Part shown: positions 49,070-59,601 of the stretch, piece after piece
How the letters are laid out: the number at the start of each line of letters is the position of its first letter
How positions within the stretch are numbered: position 1 is the stretch's first letter
Origin: Zhengitettix transpicula
Taxonomy: Eukaryota; Arthropoda; Insecta; Orthoptera; Tetrigidae
NCBI GenBank assembly: GCA_037074705.1
Contig: CM073591.1
Coordinates: forward strand, 81,822,532-81,886,531
Direction of reading: 5' to 3'
DNA length: 64,000 nucleotides
The notes under the pieces: generated by a model
What the model saw: the letters and a program-made list of their open reading frames with translations, nothing else
Told to the model about the DNA's origin: nothing
The model's database searches: none
Made by a program: the position numbers and the translations under genes

Positions 49070-51973
49070 CTAGTGATGTATTGGTGCACCATAAGTTGGT
49101 TTTGGAAGAGGTGGTGGTGGTGGTGGAGCAGCTAATGGTGGACCATAGACTGGTTTGGGTGCTGGTGGAGGTGGTGCTGGAAAATGCACAGGTGGTCCAT
49201 AGACAGGCTTCGGAGGTGCTGGGGGTGGTGGTGGAGGAGGTGGTGGTGGAGCTGGAATATGCACTGGTGGTCCATAGACAGGCTTAGGAGGTGCTGGTGG
49301 AGGAGGTGGTGGCGGTGGTGGAGGTGCTGGAATATGCACTGGTGGCCCATAGACTGGTTTAGGAGGTGCTGGTGGAGGTGGTGGTGGAGGTGTTGGAATA
49401 TGCACTGGTGGACCATAAACAGGTTTAGGAGGTGCTGGTGGAGGTGGTGGCGGTGGTGGCGGTGGAGGAGGTGCTGGAATATGCACTGGTGGTCCATAGA
49501 CAGGCTTAGGAGGTGCTGGTGGAGGTGGTGGTGGAGGTGGTGGTGGAGGAGCTGGAATATGTACTGGTGGTCCATAGACAGGCTTAGGAGGTGCTGGTGG
49601 TGGTGGTGGAGGTGGTGGTGGTGGTGGAGGAGCTGGAATATGCACTGGTGGTCCATAAACTGGTTTGGGAGGCGCTGGTGGTGGTGGTGGTGGTGGTGGT
49701 GGTGGTGGAGGAGGAGGAGGAGGTGCTGGAATATGCACTGGTGGACCATAGACTGGTTTAGGAGGTGCTGGTGGAGGTGGTGGTGGAGGAGGTGGTGGTG
49801 GTGGAGGTGCTGGAATATGCACTGGTGGCCCATAGACAGGCTTAGGAGGTGCTGGTGGTGGTGGCGGAGGTGGTGGTGGTGGAGGAGGCGGTGGTGGTGG
49901 AGGTGCTGGAATATGCACTGGTGGTCCATAAACTGGTTTAGGAGGTGCTGGTGGAGGTGGTGGTGGAGGAGGTGGTGGTGGTGGAGGAGCTGGAATATGT
50001 ACTGGTGGTCCATAGACAGGCTTTGGAGGTGCTGGTGGTGGTGGAGGAGGTGGTGGTGGTGGAGGTGCTGGAATATGCACTGGTGGTCCATAGACTGGTT
50101 TAGGAGGTGCTGGTGGAGGTGGTGGTGGAGGAGGTGGTGGTGGTGGTGGCGGAGCTGGAATATGTACTGGTGGTCCATAGAAAGGCTTTGGAGGTGCTGG
50201 TGGTGGTGGAGGAGGTGGTGGTGGTGGAGGTGCTGGAATATGCACTGGTGGTCCATAGACTGGTTTAGGAGGTGCTGGTGGTGGTGGTGGAGGAGGAGGT
50301 GGTGTGGTTCTTATTGGGGGGCCATAGATTAGTTTAGGAGGTGATGGTGGAGGTGGGGGAGACGGTACTGGTATATGTACTGGTGGCCCGTAGACTGGTG
50401 ATGGTTTTGTTACATGTGTTGAAATTTTTAATTTCGGCTCTAGTGAATCTTTAAATAATGGGGGCTGAAAAAATTTCAGACCTGGTAGCAGGGGAGGTGA
50501 TGTAAATGGAAAAGGATTGTGCAGTAATTTCAACACATCCACTGATGATTCGGGACTGGCTTGGGCACCAGGAAATCCAAATAAAATTTTTGGCGGCGGT
50601 GGTGGTGGCAATGCTGGTTTTGCATTTGGAACTGGTGGTTTGGCAGCAATTAATGCTGCCATAAATTGCAGCAAAAGCAGTACCCCCTGAAAAAGAAATT
50701 AAAAAAATTAACATTACAGTACATCAAGATAACTGGGAATATTATATAAGTCACAACCTTTAATTCAAATATTTTGGAGTCGAAATGTTCATGCTCTCAA
50801 ATGAGGTTTGTCTTTAGCGGTCTGTCTTCGAAAAAAGAGCGCAATGCGTGTATCTCGGCATTTTTAAATGGCATGAAAATTCGTAGTTAACGGAAAACAC
50901 ACAACTGACTGGCGCAAGTAAAAAAAAAATCTTGTGAATGTAAATTTGAAGGGAAAGAAAGCTAACAATGAAATAAATATAATGTGAACTTTGGTTTGTA
51001 ATAACCCAGTTAATTACCCCAAGGAGACAAATAAAACGTATTCCACATGGTTCTGGTTCAATTCTGTGTCCCGAATAATAAATATTAGACTTCATAAACG
51101 AATAAACCATCAATTGTGTATCCAACACTCATTTTGGCTGCAATTTGTGGGTAAAAAATTTAACCACAAAAGTTTAATTATTTACACAAATTACAAGAAT
51201 TAAATTGAAAGTAATTTTTAAATACATATCACATAATTGTATTAGAAATATCAGGTTTATGAAAATTGTGCTCTTTAAACCTTTAGATATTCAGACTTCA
51301 AAATTATTTACATTTGCAGCTGAAGAGGTTCCAAAACGTAGTAAAGTTTGAAGTTTATAAAAATGCTATATTTTATATTTTTTAAAATGTTTCTGAAAAT
51401 TTGGCTGGTTTATTCATTTATGATTTAATGTAAATTTTAAACTTCATTGAGACCATACTGATAAACCCTGGTGGATGGTAAGAATAGTTGGGGGGAAACG
51501 ATTTTAATAATTATAAATGAAATAATCAAGGCTTCTGGAAATATTGTGATATGTAAAATAAAAATGAGTCATTGGTCTGATGGCACCCAAAAATGGAAAA
51601 ATAAAATATTGGGTCGCGGGAACAGACTGACTCAGCCGTTTTCATGAGTTACCCATGTCTCAAACTACTATTTTGTTGTTTTAATAATAGATAATTACGT
51701 AATATTATGCTTAAATCGATTGCTATATTCAAACTTTTTCCAAAAATAAATCTCTCATAAATATGTTCTAGTTAAAAACACTGTGGAACAAAGTGATCAG
51801 CGATCTGGCGCATCTAATGCGGGTTGCTTTCAAATTAATTACAACGGATTTCAGTAGATGTACGACACAATTCCAAGCACTGTAAATTATGTGTTACGGC
51901 AAGTGCTGACTGGACGCGAGTATTCTGAGAATAAATTGTAAGTACGACGAGTATTAGTACTTACCAGCTGCAT
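49070..51973 (-). CDS. Secreted proline/tyrosine-rich repeat protein (2 coding exons)
   Basis: Probable extracellular structural protein (cuticle, eggshell or secretion); the exact function is unknown. Exon 1 is tiny (51965-51973, Met-Gln-Leu, or from 51994 for a seven-residue longer start). It ends at donor GTAAGTAC; exon 2 runs 50686-49070 after a pyrimidine-rich acceptor. The join gives MQLGVLLLLQFMAALIAAK, a clean signal peptide, so exon 2 alone lacks its true start. ACC before the inner ATG and the closeness of the TATA box favour that start (541 aa). After about 85 residues of Pro-rich leader come 14 near-identical units APPKPVYGPPVHIPA, each followed by 7-17 prolines, flanked by variant units (KLIYGPPIRTT, KPVYGPPLAA, KPTYGAPIHH). 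No globular domain, no Cys in the repeat. Regularly spaced Tyr could be cross-linked, by inference. The other frames across the repeat are open only because the unit is simple. Confidence 0.87.
50687..51964 (-). other. Intron of the proline-rich gene
   Basis: About 1.28 kb bounded by GTAAGTAC (51964-51957, minus strand) and TTTTTCAG (ending 50687). No element recognised inside. Confidence 0.75.
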
Positions 51974-52022
51974 GGTGAAGGAGGTTTTGGACATCTGCTA
52001 GCCGGATTGTGCCGACTGGCGC

Positions 52023-52029
52023 TTATAAA
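52023..52029 (-). promoter_or_regulatory. TATA box of the proline-rich gene
   Basis: TTTATAA on the minus strand inside a GC-rich context. A start about 25-30 bases downstream would fall at about 51999-52004, giving a 5' UTR of about 25-30 nt before the ATG at 51973. That fits a short-leader gene and argues against the ATG at 51994. Confidence 0.6.
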
Positions 52030-52745
52030 CTCCTGCGCCGGGATTACGAAAGGTCTTTAGCTACCCCTTTGCCGCAAGGAGTCAAAACACTTCTGACAAA
52101 CACGCCCCGTGGTTCAGGATGTGAAAAGAAATTCCCAGGATATTTTCTGAATCTCATAAGCAGAGGAAGCAGACCTATATATGACGTCAGAAATATTGTC
52201 TCATCATGATCAAATCTCAAATTTATTGCACTTGCCAAATACAAAAGTCAGACATTTTTGGAAATATATGTGTAAATAAGTATTGAACAGCATAGGAAGA
52301 AATCCGTTAATACAATTCCAAAATTAAACATTGTAATTACCTATATAATGTTAAATTATACTTTGATATAAAGCGTACTACAATAATTTTCAATACTTCA
52401 TACTCTAGACAAAAATTGTTTAGTATTTTGCAAGACAGATAATTTAACAGCCATAATGCCATTTGACTCAAATGAATCATGGATGAATTTATTTAAATTT
52501 ATCAAGACATACAGAATTTACAATGAAATTTATTTGGAAATGTTAAATAAGGAACTTATAAAATATGTTATAGTAGGCCTCTTTGTTTTAAGAAAAATCA
52601 TAGACAGGTCTAAGATTATGAATATTTGGCACAAATATTTGTATAGGTGTTAACCATTAATAGGCTTCGGTCTGTTATTTTCTTTTCCTTGCTATAACCG
52701 ACAGTTTCAATATCATGCCTTATGTATAATAGGCCTATATGTAAA
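52030..52745. other. Upstream flank, nothing recognised
   Basis: No gene or repeat; possible regulatory sequence of the proline-rich gene cannot be resolved by eye. Confidence 0.4.
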
Positions 52746-52757
52746 ACCCATAGTTTC

Positions 52758-53305
52758 AATAAAAATAGTGTCTGCGAGGGCTATCCTCTCGCAGGCAGAA
52801 CATTGTAGGAGAGATACGAAGGGGCTACCTTTGGGGATGCATTTCCTCTCCGTTTTTGAACTAAGGTTCCCACAAGCCGAGGCACGTCGGCCTGTATTGA
52901 GAGGTGTATGTTCCGGGGTCACAGACCTTGGGCATACGGTAAGTGTTGTCCGCTATTCCCATTGGAATAGTCAGCCAGCTGCCTCCTAAACTGGTCGAGG
53001 CACGGAGAAGGTAATGCTGCGTCCCCACAGCAAACTCCTCTCCCGCTATCGGAAGGACGTGGGGCAAGTACCCAATGCCTGACCTACCTGATGCAGGTTT
53101 TTCTAGGGTTTTCCCTGCATTTCTTTAGACGAATGCCGGGTTGGATCCTTAAAATATACCCCGGGGGTCCTAGTTGACCCTTGGCTACCTTCCTCTACCC
53201 TTCCTCATCCCCCTTTTCAAATCCCTTCCTATGCTATTAAAGGGGAGTTGCCCAACGTGAATTACCCTCATGTAGCCTGTTGCCCTAAAAAAAAAACAAA
53301 AAAAA
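52758..53305 (+). mobile_element. 540-bp retroposon, complete copy with target duplication
   Basis: Plus-orientation copy flanked by the direct repeat CCCATAGTTTCA (52746-52757, and again immediately after the poly-A at about 53307-53318). The 5' end has a hairpin, CTGCGAG..CTCTCGCAG (about 52771-52794). The body is GC-richer than the surroundings. The 3' end is 'gtagcctgttgccct' followed by an A-rich tail interrupted by one C. Confidence 0.93.
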
Positions 53306-53319
53306 CCCCATAGTTTCAG

Positions 53320-54290
53320 TATCAAGTTTTTTATTTTCATACTCTTTATTAAATCTATGCTCTATTTATTTAAGTCATTTTCTCACCTATTAATGACAAC
53401 AAACGTTTTGCTTGTCTACTTATAAAATACCCCGTAACAATAAAATTAAATCCAGCTGATTGAATTTTAAATTTATTTTTTCAGAACTTGGATGACAATT
53501 TACCCTCAAATTTACTTACTGCTATACAAAAAGACGGTTATCGAACATAATCCTTGTCCAAGGAATTAAAATTATGTTTCGGAACGTACGATACTTGTAT
53601 CAATATGACGGATGGCAGTTGGATATTGCCAGATACCCGCTCACATTTTTTTAATAACAACGAAAACAGTTTAATCGATATTTATCGGAAAGTTTCTTGT
53701 GTAGATCTAACAAAGTAAGCGTGACAGACTGGCTGGAACTTACAATCGATTTTGGATAACCAAATTGATGAAATGTAAAGATAAAAAGCTAGTAATTTAT
53801 TTGATGACGATATAGCACTTATAATGTGACTATATCCTGTGGATAAGCTTCAAACGTTGTCTGATCGTCATTGTTACTGTTACTGCCTGGCTTTTTTTTC
53901 AGCTCGGCGGTTGCTGACGGTCCGCAAATTTCTCGGCCAATTTCACTTTTCTCGGTGTGGCCTGCCCACTGTCCATGGCTCTACGGTCCATTAAGGACCT
54001 TGGCCTCCGAAAACTGTCATTTCAGATTTCATATATTTTCCTTTACTACTTCAGTCTTATGTTATACTGTCGTTTCCCATGTAACCACTTTCAGACTCCC
54101 CAAATTTTCTCGTTCCGCTCGTCATGGTTCATAGATACTTATTTTTGGAGTTCCGTAGTCTGTCAAGTAAATGGGATACTTGCAGTTTGGTCTCTAACGT
54201 CCAAACTTTGTTTCCCTTCCCTAATAACTCAAAACGTAAAGAATTGTTAGTGTTAGAACGTTTGCTTTTTTCCTCCCAGATACTTTCTTC
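53320..54290. other. Gene-free stretch
   Basis: Open frames at 53871-54333 lie in T/C-rich sequence without recognisable domains. The region may belong to the same unidentified element as the 93-bp repeats that follow. Confidence 0.4.
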
Positions 54291-54309
54291 TTTCCTCTAC
54301 AATGTTATG

Positions 54310-54565
54310 GAATTTATCACCCAAATTTCTTAGAGGCGTCTGACTATTGCCACCACCAGTCAGTAAAATGTCTCTCGTTGAAAGTAGAACTACATTTTTG
54401 TGGTATTCATCTACCAGATTTTTTACAGTCGTATGAATATTGTGATCATCAGTCAGTAAAATTGTTTTTCTTTGAAAGTAAAACTACATTTTCGTGGAAT
54501 TTGTCTCCCAAATATTTAGAGGCGTTTGAATTTTGCGAGTGCCTGTCAGTAAATGCCGGGCTACA
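54310..54565 (+). repeat. 93-bp tandem repeat (about 2.7 units), codon-periodic
   Basis: 'agtcagtaaa' begins at 54358 and 54451, and 'tgtcagtaaa' at 54544: exactly 93 bp twice. In one plus frame it stays open and gives a 31-residue repeat (SVK..., KVELHFC or SKTTFSW, LPDFLQSYEYCDH or SPKYLEAFEFCEC). The repeats are diverged in DNA sequence yet the period and frame are kept. No family recognised. Confidence 0.7.
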
Positions 54566-54606
54566 AAGCTGTGATGATTAATTCGATTTTAAAATCATTT
54601 AATAAT

Positions 54607-54893
54607 AAGAAAGATAGCCAAAGACAGTCAAAATAAGTGATAATATAAATACCACACAGCGTTCCTAGGATCAGTGTCCCTTTCTTCTGGTGCTAAGAAG
54701 AGCCTAGAGAGACCCAACCTCACTCGTCAGTTGTCAAAACTCAAAAGCTTTTTTTTTGTTCAGTTTTGCCAACCGACGAGTGCAGTTGTGTCGCTCTAGG
54801 CTCTTCTTAGCAACTGAAGAAAGGGACAAGGATCCCAGAAACGTCGTGTGGCATTTATATTATCACTTATCTTGTCTGTATTTGGCTATCTTT
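54607..54893. repeat. Foldback element with hammerhead-like core
   Basis: Arms of about 130 bp: 54607-54735 ('gatagccaaagacag...ctaagaagagcctagag') and its reverse complement 54760-54893 ('ctctaggctcttcttag...tgtatttggctatc'). In the right arm CTGAAGA (54814-54820), GGGA, a loop, TCCC and GAAAC (54838-54842) follow one another, with a four-base perfect stem in the stem II position. Related pieces lie at 17949-18094 and 56655-56785. Confidence 0.8.
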
Positions 54894-56005
54894 TTTTTTA
54901 TTATTAAGACGTAAATTTTTTATTTTAAAATCATTTAGCTAGAGATGATTTCTTGTAAAGTACATCGGTACTCGGATAAGTTTGGCGACAAGCGTTTGGG
55001 TTCAACTTAAGTGCCACCGTACTGGACTGTACGCAACAGTTGGATACGCATCTTTCATTTATAATTATAAAAAAAAAAGTAGTGTAGGACGTACATGAAA
55101 ATTTTCAGAGCAGAGTAACTGCCCACGTTGTTCACGATAATAATTTTAGCGGGCAACGCATGCGTGGAAAATGTGATTCGAGCGATTTCTAAAATTTTCA
55201 GGAGACAAGAGCGGTCCAGGGTCAGATATATGATACCGATAATCTAAGGCGTGTCCATAAAGCTATTGTACTGGAAAGTGAAATCGCGCGGATATGACTC
55301 AAGGAGATACTATCTTTTCTTCACAAATGTCGATTATCATTTCTGAGTTTCCACAATACAGAAAATCTTGGAAAGCGGAAGACTGTTGCTATTCCAGGCA
55401 TCGAACCCAGTATGCTAATTAACCTACCAATATTTTCATGTTTTAATTTATTACAAAAAATACAAAATCAAAAAATTTCCACCTATATAAAATGATAAAT
55501 TACATGAGTAATAATGTGAGAAAATTATAAACAACAAAATTTAATGCATTCGTATTAATTAGATAACGTATATCCGAACAAAAATATAAATAATAATATG
55601 CAGTAGGAAGAATGAAAAATTCCATTATGTAAATATATAAATGAGAAAATTTAACACTAAAGTCTTTAAAAAACCACATACAGTAAATGAGAAATGTTAT
55701 AAATCAATACTAAATTGTCCGATGTACAATATATTCGATAAAAATCTAGTTTCATTTTATATACTTTAAGTAACGATTCACTCACTCGTTGGGACTGTTT
55801 AATATCGAGAAACACATCACATGAAAACAATAAGCATAAATAATTCTTAAAATAGCAATTATATCCATTTTTTTTCGATGTCTTTAAACAACCAGGTAAC
55901 TACTTTTATAGTTATAGTATTTCGAGTGTTTTAAAAAGGAATTTTTAATTGCCAAAGCCAATAAACATTTAATTTAATTAAAGAAACATTATATAAAATA
56001 TATAT
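54894..56005. other. AT-rich gene-free stretch
   Basis: Contains a possible eroded tRNA-like B box on the minus strand (about 55398-55420, 'gggttcgatgcc'). Otherwise nothing recognised. Confidence 0.4.
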
Positions 56006-56083
56006 TTTAGAGTAACAGGCTACATGAGGGTAATCCACGTGGTGGCAACTCCTCTTTAGTAGCATAAGAAGGGATTTGAAAGG
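56006..56083 (-). mobile_element. 540-bp retroposon, 3' fragment
   Basis: 'aacaggctacatgagggtaa' through 'gggatttgaaagg' matches only the poly-A-proximal 75 bp of the retroposon, i.e. a strongly 5'-truncated copy. Confidence 0.75.
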
Positions 56084-56654
56084 AAATGTAGAAATATTTA
56101 CTGAATTGATTTATGAAAAAACCAGTTGCGAAGTTTATAATAACTTCGGGAAGATAATTTAATCGTTACTATATTATTTAGGAAGCTACTACGAAACATT
56201 TACCTTCTGTGGTACTTCAGACTTATACGTGAATTTTAATCCATTAAAAGATTGTAAACGACTCCCTCAGTCAAAAATATTTTGTTCGTATTTTTCCGAA
56301 CGCAAAAATAGCAGCACCTTAACGAACATATACAACTTCATAGTAAAGTTAAAGTTTATTCATTACTCTCTCAGCGACAATTATTTTTTAAAAATATGTT
56401 CAAAAAATATTATTTTTAAAGAAGTGTTTTAGTAATTGACCTCTATGTAAATTTTATTAAAAAGGAATTGTCCACCCTCTAAAGTAAAATCTTGATTTTA
56501 AAATGCAGCCGAATTATAGTTTATTATCACTGACGTCTGCTTGAATAATTATTAGGCTTTAAGAATTCCTTACTAACAATGTGTTCAAATAACCAGAGCT
56601 GTTGATGTGACTGTAAATAAATCAATACAAAAAAATGTGAAAAATAGTTTTCGA
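56084..56654. other. AT-rich gene-free stretch
   Basis: Nothing recognised; the short frame at 56229 has no domain. Confidence 0.45.
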
Positions 56655-56785
56655 GTGTTGTCAACTGACCAGTGCGGTTCTGTCGTTCTAGGCTCTTCTT
56701 AGCACCTGACGAAAGGAACAAGGATCCCAGAAACGTGTGGTATTTATATTACCTTTTTGAATGTATTGGCTATCTTTCTTATTCA
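56655..56785 (+). other. Single terminal-repeat copy with hammerhead-like core
   Basis: One arm of the 54607-54893 family: 'gtcgttctaggctcttcttagc', CTGACGA (56705-56711), GGAA, a loop, TCCC and GAAAC (56730-56734), then 'tattggctatcttt'. The middle base of CUGANGA is C here, A in the sister copy, at the position that varies in hammerheads. Confidence 0.5.
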
Positions 56786-56789
56786 TTAT

Positions 56790-58110
56790 TTTCAATTAGA
56801 CATAAAAAAATGTGTTCAAATATCGGAATACGACCAATCGCGTAATTAAATAATACAAATTGTATAAATTACAGGAGACGAGGGAATCCGTACGAGACAT
56901 GGACATTTTCTGTCCTTATTAACTTATTTTAAGTATTGTAAATTGTATTCTAAACTTTAAAATGCTACGGGAAGTTTAATTCCTTTCTAATAAAAATTAA
57001 TTGCATGCCAATTATTTAAAGTGGCCGGGTCCAGCTGTTGTCGGATGACCTGCTTCTGTGAGATTTATTGTAAGCTTTCGCCGTTTACTTTTATTGACCT
57101 TGATCCAGTGGAGAAACGGATCTTAGTTCAACGTAACATGCCTTCACAGATAATGCGACTAAAATTCAAATCAACAAGCGTAACAATTTGTTCTGCCGTA
57201 GGTGAGCGAAATGACTTGGAGACTGTAAATGAAGTTGAGCGACGAATTCCTTCCATGACATCTTCTGAGGTGTCGACAGCTATTTAGATCAGTTTGACGT
57301 TATTACGTTATTTGCTGGCGGTGGATTTTTCATGGCTATTAACATATATTTCGTATCCAATCCAAAATTTTCTATCCTTGAATCACACGCCGTAAAAAAG
57401 ACATAGATGTTTTTCTATCAGGCAAGCCAATAAAATAAGCTTGCAAAACATGAAGTTTCAAGTATATCGATAGGTGACGTGATCAGATTGCTGAGGAATT
57501 GTTTTCAGTTGACGCGGAAATTGTACAAGTTGTGATGATAATGTTAAGCGTGACAGGAGAATATTTTGTTCCGGAACATCCCTTGGTTCGTAACGTTTAA
57601 GGAAAACAAGTCGTATGTCGCGACAGAACACTTTCTCCTCGTCAAAGCTGAGCTGTGGTTGGCGTCAACCCGAGTAAACAGGCGATACAAATTCCATTCA
57701 CAAAAGTCACGGAGCAAAATACAAAATTCGTGGAAATCGTTTGACAACGAACCTTTGAAGAGAACATCCGGGCGGAGAGTAATCTGTGTGTTATGAATGG
57801 GTAATTGATTATTTTTGACAACGAAGGTCGGGGAAGTTGTATAGGGGAAAAACACACGTCATGTCTTCAAGTAAATACTTTCTGGGGAATATTGTCTTTA
57901 AATTGTAATAAACAACAAATTTATAAAAACAAATTATGAAAAAAATAATATTAATGTATCCACTTATTTCAATGCAAACTATAATTTTTTTTATTTATCA
58001 ACCAACTTATCTGTACGAAAAAATCTTTTGTGGTTCATTATTGTTATTTGATTTTGCAGTACATGGTCGTTAGATATTCCAATGGCCGACAAACTGAATC
58101 GAAAAACTTT
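56790..58110. other. Gene-free stretch with GC-richer blocks
   Basis: 57015-57290 and 57540-57860 are less AT-rich than their surroundings and could be decayed coding sequence (57021-57287 is open for 88 codons). I recognise no protein family and propose no function. Confidence 0.35.
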
Positions 58111-58116
58111 TATTTT

Positions 58117-58640
58117 TTTAGGGCAGCAGGCTACATGAGGGTAATTCACGTTGGGCAACTCCCCTTTAATAGCATAGGAAGGGATTTGAAAGGGGGGATG
58201 AGGAAGGGTAGAGGAAGGTAGCCAAGGGTCAACTAGGACCCCCGGGGTATATTTTAAGGATCCAACCTGGCATTCGTCTAAAGAAATGCAGGGAAAACCC
58301 TAGAAAAACCTGCATCAGGTAGGTCGGGCATTGGGTACTTGTCCCACGTCCTTACGATAGCGGGAGAGGAGTTTGCTGTGGAGACGCAGCATTCCCTTCT
58401 CCGTGCCTCGACCAGTTTAGAAGGCAGCTGGCCTACTATTCCAATGGGAATAGCGGGCAACTCTTACAGTATGCCCAAGGTCTGTGTTCCCGGAACATAC
58501 ACCTCTCAGAACAGGCCGAGGTGCCTCGGCTTGTGGGAGCCTTAGTTCAGAAACGGAGAGGAAAAGGCACCCCCAAAGGTAGCCCCTTCGTATCTCTCCT
58601 ACAAGGTTTTGCCTTCGAGAGAACATCCCTCGCGAGGTGA
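58117..58640 (-). mobile_element. 540-bp retroposon, near-complete copy
   Basis: Minus-orientation copy: T-run, 'agggcagcaggctacatgag', full body, ending in 'gagagaacatccctcgcgagg'. Very similar to 52758-53305, sharing for example 'gacccccgggg' and 'catcccc..ttcaaatcc' variants. Confidence 0.92.
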
Positions 58641-59528
58641 AACGGAATTTGAGGAATGTAAAGCTTCATCGGATTGCGAGTGAGTAGTTTAAATATTTTT
58701 GTCTTTTTCCCTCGGTGCACAAGCTCACTGACCAATATGCGTGTGCAATTATTTAGAATAGGATACCTCATTTTAATTTAATTTCTATAAATATTCAGAA
58801 GTCGTACGTTAAATTAAATGAGAGTGGAGCTAACTTCAGAGAAATTTATTGCGAACAATGGAGCCGAATGGAATTAGGTATAAAAAATGTGTATTATAAA
58901 TGCAATCGAACTGACACAAGGGATAGTATATGAGAGGAATTTGAAATTTAAGTTATGAGTAAATTAGTTAAGTTCATGGAATGGTGACAGTAATTCATGA
59001 TTATTTGATGGAAATGAAGCCCTCTCAATCTTTAAAAAGAAAAACTGAGGTTTTTAAGTATTTGTAATAAAACTTTCTACGAAAATTATTTTCGAAATCT
59101 TTTTTATTCTGGCTAATTTTTATCTACTAATACTTTTTATAATAATTTGATTTTGAAGCTAGAAACGCAACAATGCGGCTGAATCATTTGCATTTTTAAC
59201 TGTCGTCCAGGATCATTAATTTTTGGTTACGCATCATTTGAACAAATTTCTGTATTATCTTTTTTTTTTCAATTTATCTGACATCCCTCCACCCCTGGGA
59301 TGGGGACTTTGCAGGTGGTTTGGAAGACTGAGGACGTATTTGTTATAATTACAATACAACATTTCTGTTTGGCTCAGTCTTGATAATTTTACACGTGCGC
59401 GACTAAAATATTGTTGTTTCGAAAATCATTGTGTCAATATCAATATGTATATATATACTCTCAAGAGTAGAAAATAGTTACAATAAATAATAATTGACTA
59501 TTAAATTCATAAAATTAAACATTAAAAT
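58641..59528. other. AT-rich gene-free stretch
   Basis: No gene or clear repeat recognised. Confidence 0.5.
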
Positions 59529-59562
59529 AAGACTACGTTTCGATCCAAAATGGGACCGATAG
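59529..59562 (-). other. Degenerate hammerhead-like stem II
   Basis: On the minus strand GGTCC, a CATTTT loop and GGATC pair over five bases directly before GAAAC, giving the canonical G-C closing pair. The CUGANGA box before it is eroded (CACTATC). It lies just outside the inverted repeat 59602-60194. Confidence 0.35.
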
Positions 59563-59601
59563 TGAAAAATAGTTTATAAAAAGGAAAAAAGAACATGAAA
59601 A

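Noticed and set aside
49081..50332. Long plus-strand frames across the proline-rich repeat (Trp/Arg-rich, Val/Glu-rich) and the His/Leu-rich minus-strand frame
   Set aside because: They are by-products of the GGT/GGA simple repeat. Only the minus-strand Pro frame has a signal peptide, splice structure and conserved motif.
53871..54340. Suspected decayed LINE on the minus strand
   Set aside because: Similarity to the 8-kb LINE was limited to 'aaatgggatac'; translation gave no reverse-transcriptase blocks.
57544..57857. Possible gene in overlapping frames on both strands
   Set aside because: Several frames are open on both strands but none has a recognisable family, start context or splice sites.
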